Source: Dehalococcoidales bacterium (lineage in GTDB: Bacteria > Chloroflexota > Dehalococcoidia > Dehalococcoidales > RBG-16-60-22). Taken from it: 30,723 bases of DNA. Location of the stretch: positions 1 through 30,723 of the forward strand of contig JAUVXN010000004.1 in assembly GCA_030603605.1 (NCBI GenBank), in the 5' to 3' direction. The notes beneath the pieces are model-generated. The model did not search any database and was not told the origin of the DNA. It saw only the letters and a program-made list of their open reading frames with translations. Shown piece by piece: positions 28,650-30,723 of this stretch (position 1 is its first letter; each line of letters starts with the position of its first letter). The position numbers and the translations under genes are program-made.

Positions 28650-29264
28650 ATGGTTCAAACAGGTGGAGTATTGGATATCAAGACAAAGACTGAGGCGCAG
28701 GGTTACGCGCCAGACTGGTCAGCTTTAGAAGAGTATTTCCCAGAGATAAAGGAGATAGCCAGTTATGCTGACAAGTGGGCATATATACAGGAGCGGTGCC
28801 GGGAGTCGGAAGAGAACGCTGAGTTCGTCAGGCAGCACAGACCTAAGATTGCCAACTCTCACAGGGTAATCGAGAATAAAGTTGTTACCGATGACTTCGT
28901 TGAGGACATCGTGGATGCCCTTGTAGCTGAGACTTGGACTCCTCTTTATAAATATCACCATTCGGGGACAGGTGTAGGTGCTGAGGATGCTACAGATGCT
29001 GCCCTCGGGACACCTGTAGAAAATGCCAGAGATGTGGGAACACATGTTGAGCATGACTCTAAGACCTATAAGAGTATTGCGACAACCACCTATACCGGTG
29101 CCCACGCTATTACTGAACATGGAGTATTCAAGACTGCTGGTGCTGGTGGACCACCTGTAGTCGGCGGCATCCTGATGGACAGGACAGTGTTCGCTGCCAT
29201 TAATGTAGTGAACGGAAATCAAGTGGAATGGACTTTTACCATTGCCTTCACATCGGGTGGGTGA
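28650..29264 (+). CDS. Tail/appendage protein, 204 residues
   Basis: Ribosome binding site AAAGGAGG. After a helical start, residues about 90-204 follow the pattern DDFVEDIVDALVAE, TPLYKYHHSGTGVGAEDATDAALGTP, AITEHGVF, GGILMDRTVFAAINVVNGNQVEWTFTIAF, which I recall from a widespread phage structural protein after the tape measure. It is beta-rich, without catalytic motif. Likely a distal tail or fibre-associated protein. Confidence 0.6.
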   Translation: MVQTGGVLDIKTKTEAQGYAPDWSALEEYFPEIKEIASYADKWAYIQERCRESEENAEFVRQHRPKIANSHRVIENKVVTDDFVEDIVDALVAETWTPLYKYHHSGTGVGAEDATDAALGTPVENARDVGTHVEHDSKTYKSIATTTYTGAHAITEHGVFKTAGAGGPPVVGGILMDRTVFAAINVVNGNQVEWTFTIAFTSGG

Positions 29265-29282
29265 AAACCATAAGGAGCTTCA

Positions 29283-29816
29283 ATGTCTGAAATCCAGAAG
29301 GTAACTGACCCATCTAAGATAGTTACTGATGAGCAGGTTCTTAAAGAGCTAGACCATCAAGGCATAGACAAGGACTATGTTGGCGACTTAGCTTATGCTG
29401 CTGGCATTATAGACGGTGAGGGAACAATCAGTGTTAGACATCAAATGCTTTCCCGCTGTAAGAGTCCTTGTTATTGGATATTTGTTTCTGTGGCTATGTG
29501 TGAACCCACAGTGCCTCAGTGGCTACAGCAAACATTCAGCGGTGGTTATTCAGTAGAGAAATCCCGTAATCCCCGCTGGAAGGATGTTCATAAATGGAAG
29601 GTAACAACAAAGAAGGCAGAGGAATTCCTGATTGCCGTTTTGCCATTTCTTAAAGAAAAGAAGGCACGTGCCGAGGTAGCACTTGAACTTCGCAAATTAG
29701 CAAAGCCTGCTGGTTATTACCGCCGTTTTCAGTCAAAACCCAAAGAAGTTTTAGAAGCTGAGGTGCTTTTAGTTAACAAGCTTCATCAGTTGAATCAGAG
29801 AGGGCGAAATGATTAA
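29283..29816 (+). CDS. LAGLIDADG homing endonuclease with borrowed N-terminus
   Basis: 177 residues. AYAAGIIDGEG (37-47) is a LAGLIDADG helix with acidic Asp44/Glu46; the rest (SVRHQML, YWIFVSVAMCEPTVPQWLQQTFSGG, KWKVTTKKAEEFLIAVLPFLKEKK) is the usual single-motif fold, which dimerises. The first 33 residues (VTDPSKIVTDEQVLKELDHQGID) are not endonuclease but match the N-terminus of the following structural protein (VTDPSKIVTDELVLKELAKQGID). It is thus expressed in fusion with a duplicated target 5' end. It overlaps the next gene by 8 bases. Ribosome binding site AAGGAG. Confidence 0.85.
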   Translation: MSEIQKVTDPSKIVTDEQVLKELDHQGIDKDYVGDLAYAAGIIDGEGTISVRHQMLSRCKSPCYWIFVSVAMCEPTVPQWLQQTFSGGYSVEKSRNPRWKDVHKWKVTTKKAEEFLIAVLPFLKEKKARAEVALELRKLAKPAGYYRRFQSKPKEVLEAEVLLVNKLHQLNQRGRND

Positions 29817-30723
29817 CAGGGTTACAGACCCCTCAAAAATTGTGACGGACGAACTGGTTTTGAAGGAACTAGCAAAGCAAGGAATAGATGCTCAAGAAGT
29901 GGAGTTCTTTCAAGATTATGCACCTCGGTCTTGGGGAAAAGAACATAGTTCCTACGCTAAATTTTATAGGCATCTAAACAGTAACAAGCGGTTTATGGTT
30001 GTTTCTGGTTTGCCCAAAGTCAAACCAGATGGAACTAAGATTGAGGTAGGCTGGGTAGAAAAACAGGGCAATAAATATCGGTCAAAACCTAACCTCTTCT
30101 CGGCAGTAGTTGATGGCAAACAGATAACAGTAACTTGCCTATCTAACCAGCCCAGTGGCTCTAAGGAGGGAGAGCAGGTAACTTGGCAACCCCAGCTATT
30201 CCTTGATGGGGTAGAGCAAACCTGTGGGAAAGCTGTCTTGCTTGACACTGACCCCATAAATCAATTTCTTCACCAGAATGTCCTAGAGTGGGACTATGGT
30301 GTCTGTCAGCGTAGGATAAGGATTATTGAAGGTAGGATAAGGGAACGCTGGATATTTGAAGCTAACCCACATAGCACCATCAGAATTAAGCATAACATTA
30401 CTGGGAGTCTGAATCTCAAGCTAGGGAAGGCTAGAGATGCCAAAGGCAATCCACTATTAGTCAGCGTTATTGGCGATGAGGAGATTGTAGAAGCCAGTGA
30501 GTTTGATAAGGCAGTTTATCCCGTTGAGATAGGTGCAAGTCAGACCTTTTACCCTGATGCCCACCCAGAAACCTCTAGTGTTGATGGGATTGTGAGACAC
30601 GCAGATGCGGGTGGAACTACTTGGGCAGATATTTGTGGGGGAGATGGAACAACTGGTCGTGACGATGGTCCTCACGAGTCAGCATTTACTTTCAGCGCAC
30701 ACTCCACAACGAACAAATGGTCG
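29809..30723 (+). CDS. Virion/tail protein, 3' end beyond window
   Basis: Open from ATG 29809 without stop to the last base, at least 305 residues. The N-terminal 30 residues are shared with the LAGLIDADG gene upstream. The body is beta-rich with many charged turns (YRSKPNLFSAVVDGKQITVTC; RERWIFEANPHSTIRIKHN; LGKARDAKGNPLLVSV). The available end (QTFYPDAHPETSSVDG, GGTTWADICGG) resembles repeat domains of bacterial or phage surface proteins, so a receptor-binding or fibre role is plausible. Partial; identity not certain. Confidence 0.6.
   Translation, partial: MINRVTDPSKIVTDELVLKELAKQGIDAQEVEFFQDYAPRSWGKEHSSYAKFYRHLNSNKRFMVVSGLPKVKPDGTKIEVGWVEKQGNKYRSKPNLFSAVVDGKQITVTCLSNQPSGSKEGEQVTWQPQLFLDGVEQTCGKAVLLDTDPINQFLHQNVLEWDYGVCQRRIRIIEGRIRERWIFEANPHSTIRIKHNITGSLNLKLGKARDAKGNPLLVSVIGDEEIVEASEFDKAVYPVEIGASQTFYPDAHPETSSVDGIVRHADAGGTTWADICGGDGTTGRDDGPHESAFTFSAHSTTNKWS

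Noticed and set aside
1..30723. tRNA genes, integrase, lysis genes
   Set aside because: I looked for cloverleaf arms with CCA ends, recombinase catalytic patterns and lysozyme/amidase or holin patterns and found none; the 35-residue membrane peptide at 13096 alone is not enough to call a holin.

Overview
The window is a contiguous piece of a tailed double-stranded DNA phage or prophage, almost certainly with a long non-contractile tail (siphovirus morphology). Evidence is the late gene order: small and large terminase, portal, MuF-like protein, capsid protease/scaffold, decoration proteins, major capsid protein, connector proteins, tail terminator, tail tube, a tail chaperone pair joined by a -1 frameshift, and a 932-residue tape measure. 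Nearly every gene is on the + strand, tightly packed or overlapping, with strong AAGGAGG-type ribosome binding sites and sigma70-like promoters, so the host is a bacterium. Frequent AGG/AGA/ATA codons and many Cys-rich small proteins recall phages of anaerobes such as Chloroflexota (Dehalococcoidia), but this is only a weak guess. No tRNA, CRISPR array, integrase or lysis gene is visible.

Region 1 (1-8798) is the early/replication side. It holds a coiled-coil phage protein, small unknowns, a Gp3-like protein of the recombination directionality factor family, and two genes shorter than 60 codons: a C2H2 zinc-finger protein at 3822 and a helix-turn-helix protein at 4031. The latter lies almost directly under a TTGACA-N17-TAGCAT promoter. 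Then come a Lin1244/Lin1753-type replication initiator with an internal iteron-like/AT-rich candidate origin, a DnaC-like loader, an ASCH-like protein, a MazG-like protein and a VRR-NUC nuclease. An HNH homing endonuclease interrupts the series on the - strand with its own leaderless promoter.

Region 2 (8799-9188) is a 390-base non-coding control region: a promoter, a very short leader, an intrinsic terminator, direct repeats and two strong hairpins directly before the small terminase gene. It resembles a late-promoter/antitermination arrangement and may also contain the packaging site.

Region 3 (9189-25804) encodes packaging, head and connector proteins and the start of the tail. It carries several insertions: a papain-like protein between terminase and portal, flanked by an exact 15-bp duplication of the gene junction; an HNH endonuclease cassette after the capsid gene; and a 64-residue cargo gene with its own promoter and terminator inside the connector cluster. 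The MuF-like protein is fused to a SAM-dependent methyltransferase, the most unusual protein here.

Region 4 (25808-30723) is the tail: tape measure, a tail or appendage protein, then a LAGLIDADG endonuclease whose N-terminus duplicates that of the following structural gene, which runs off the window. Three unrelated homing-endonuclease families in 30 kb, at least one and perhaps two beside duplicated 5' ends of the target gene, make the mobile-gene biology of this phage the main theme, together with the MuF-methyltransferase fusion and the candidate late switch.
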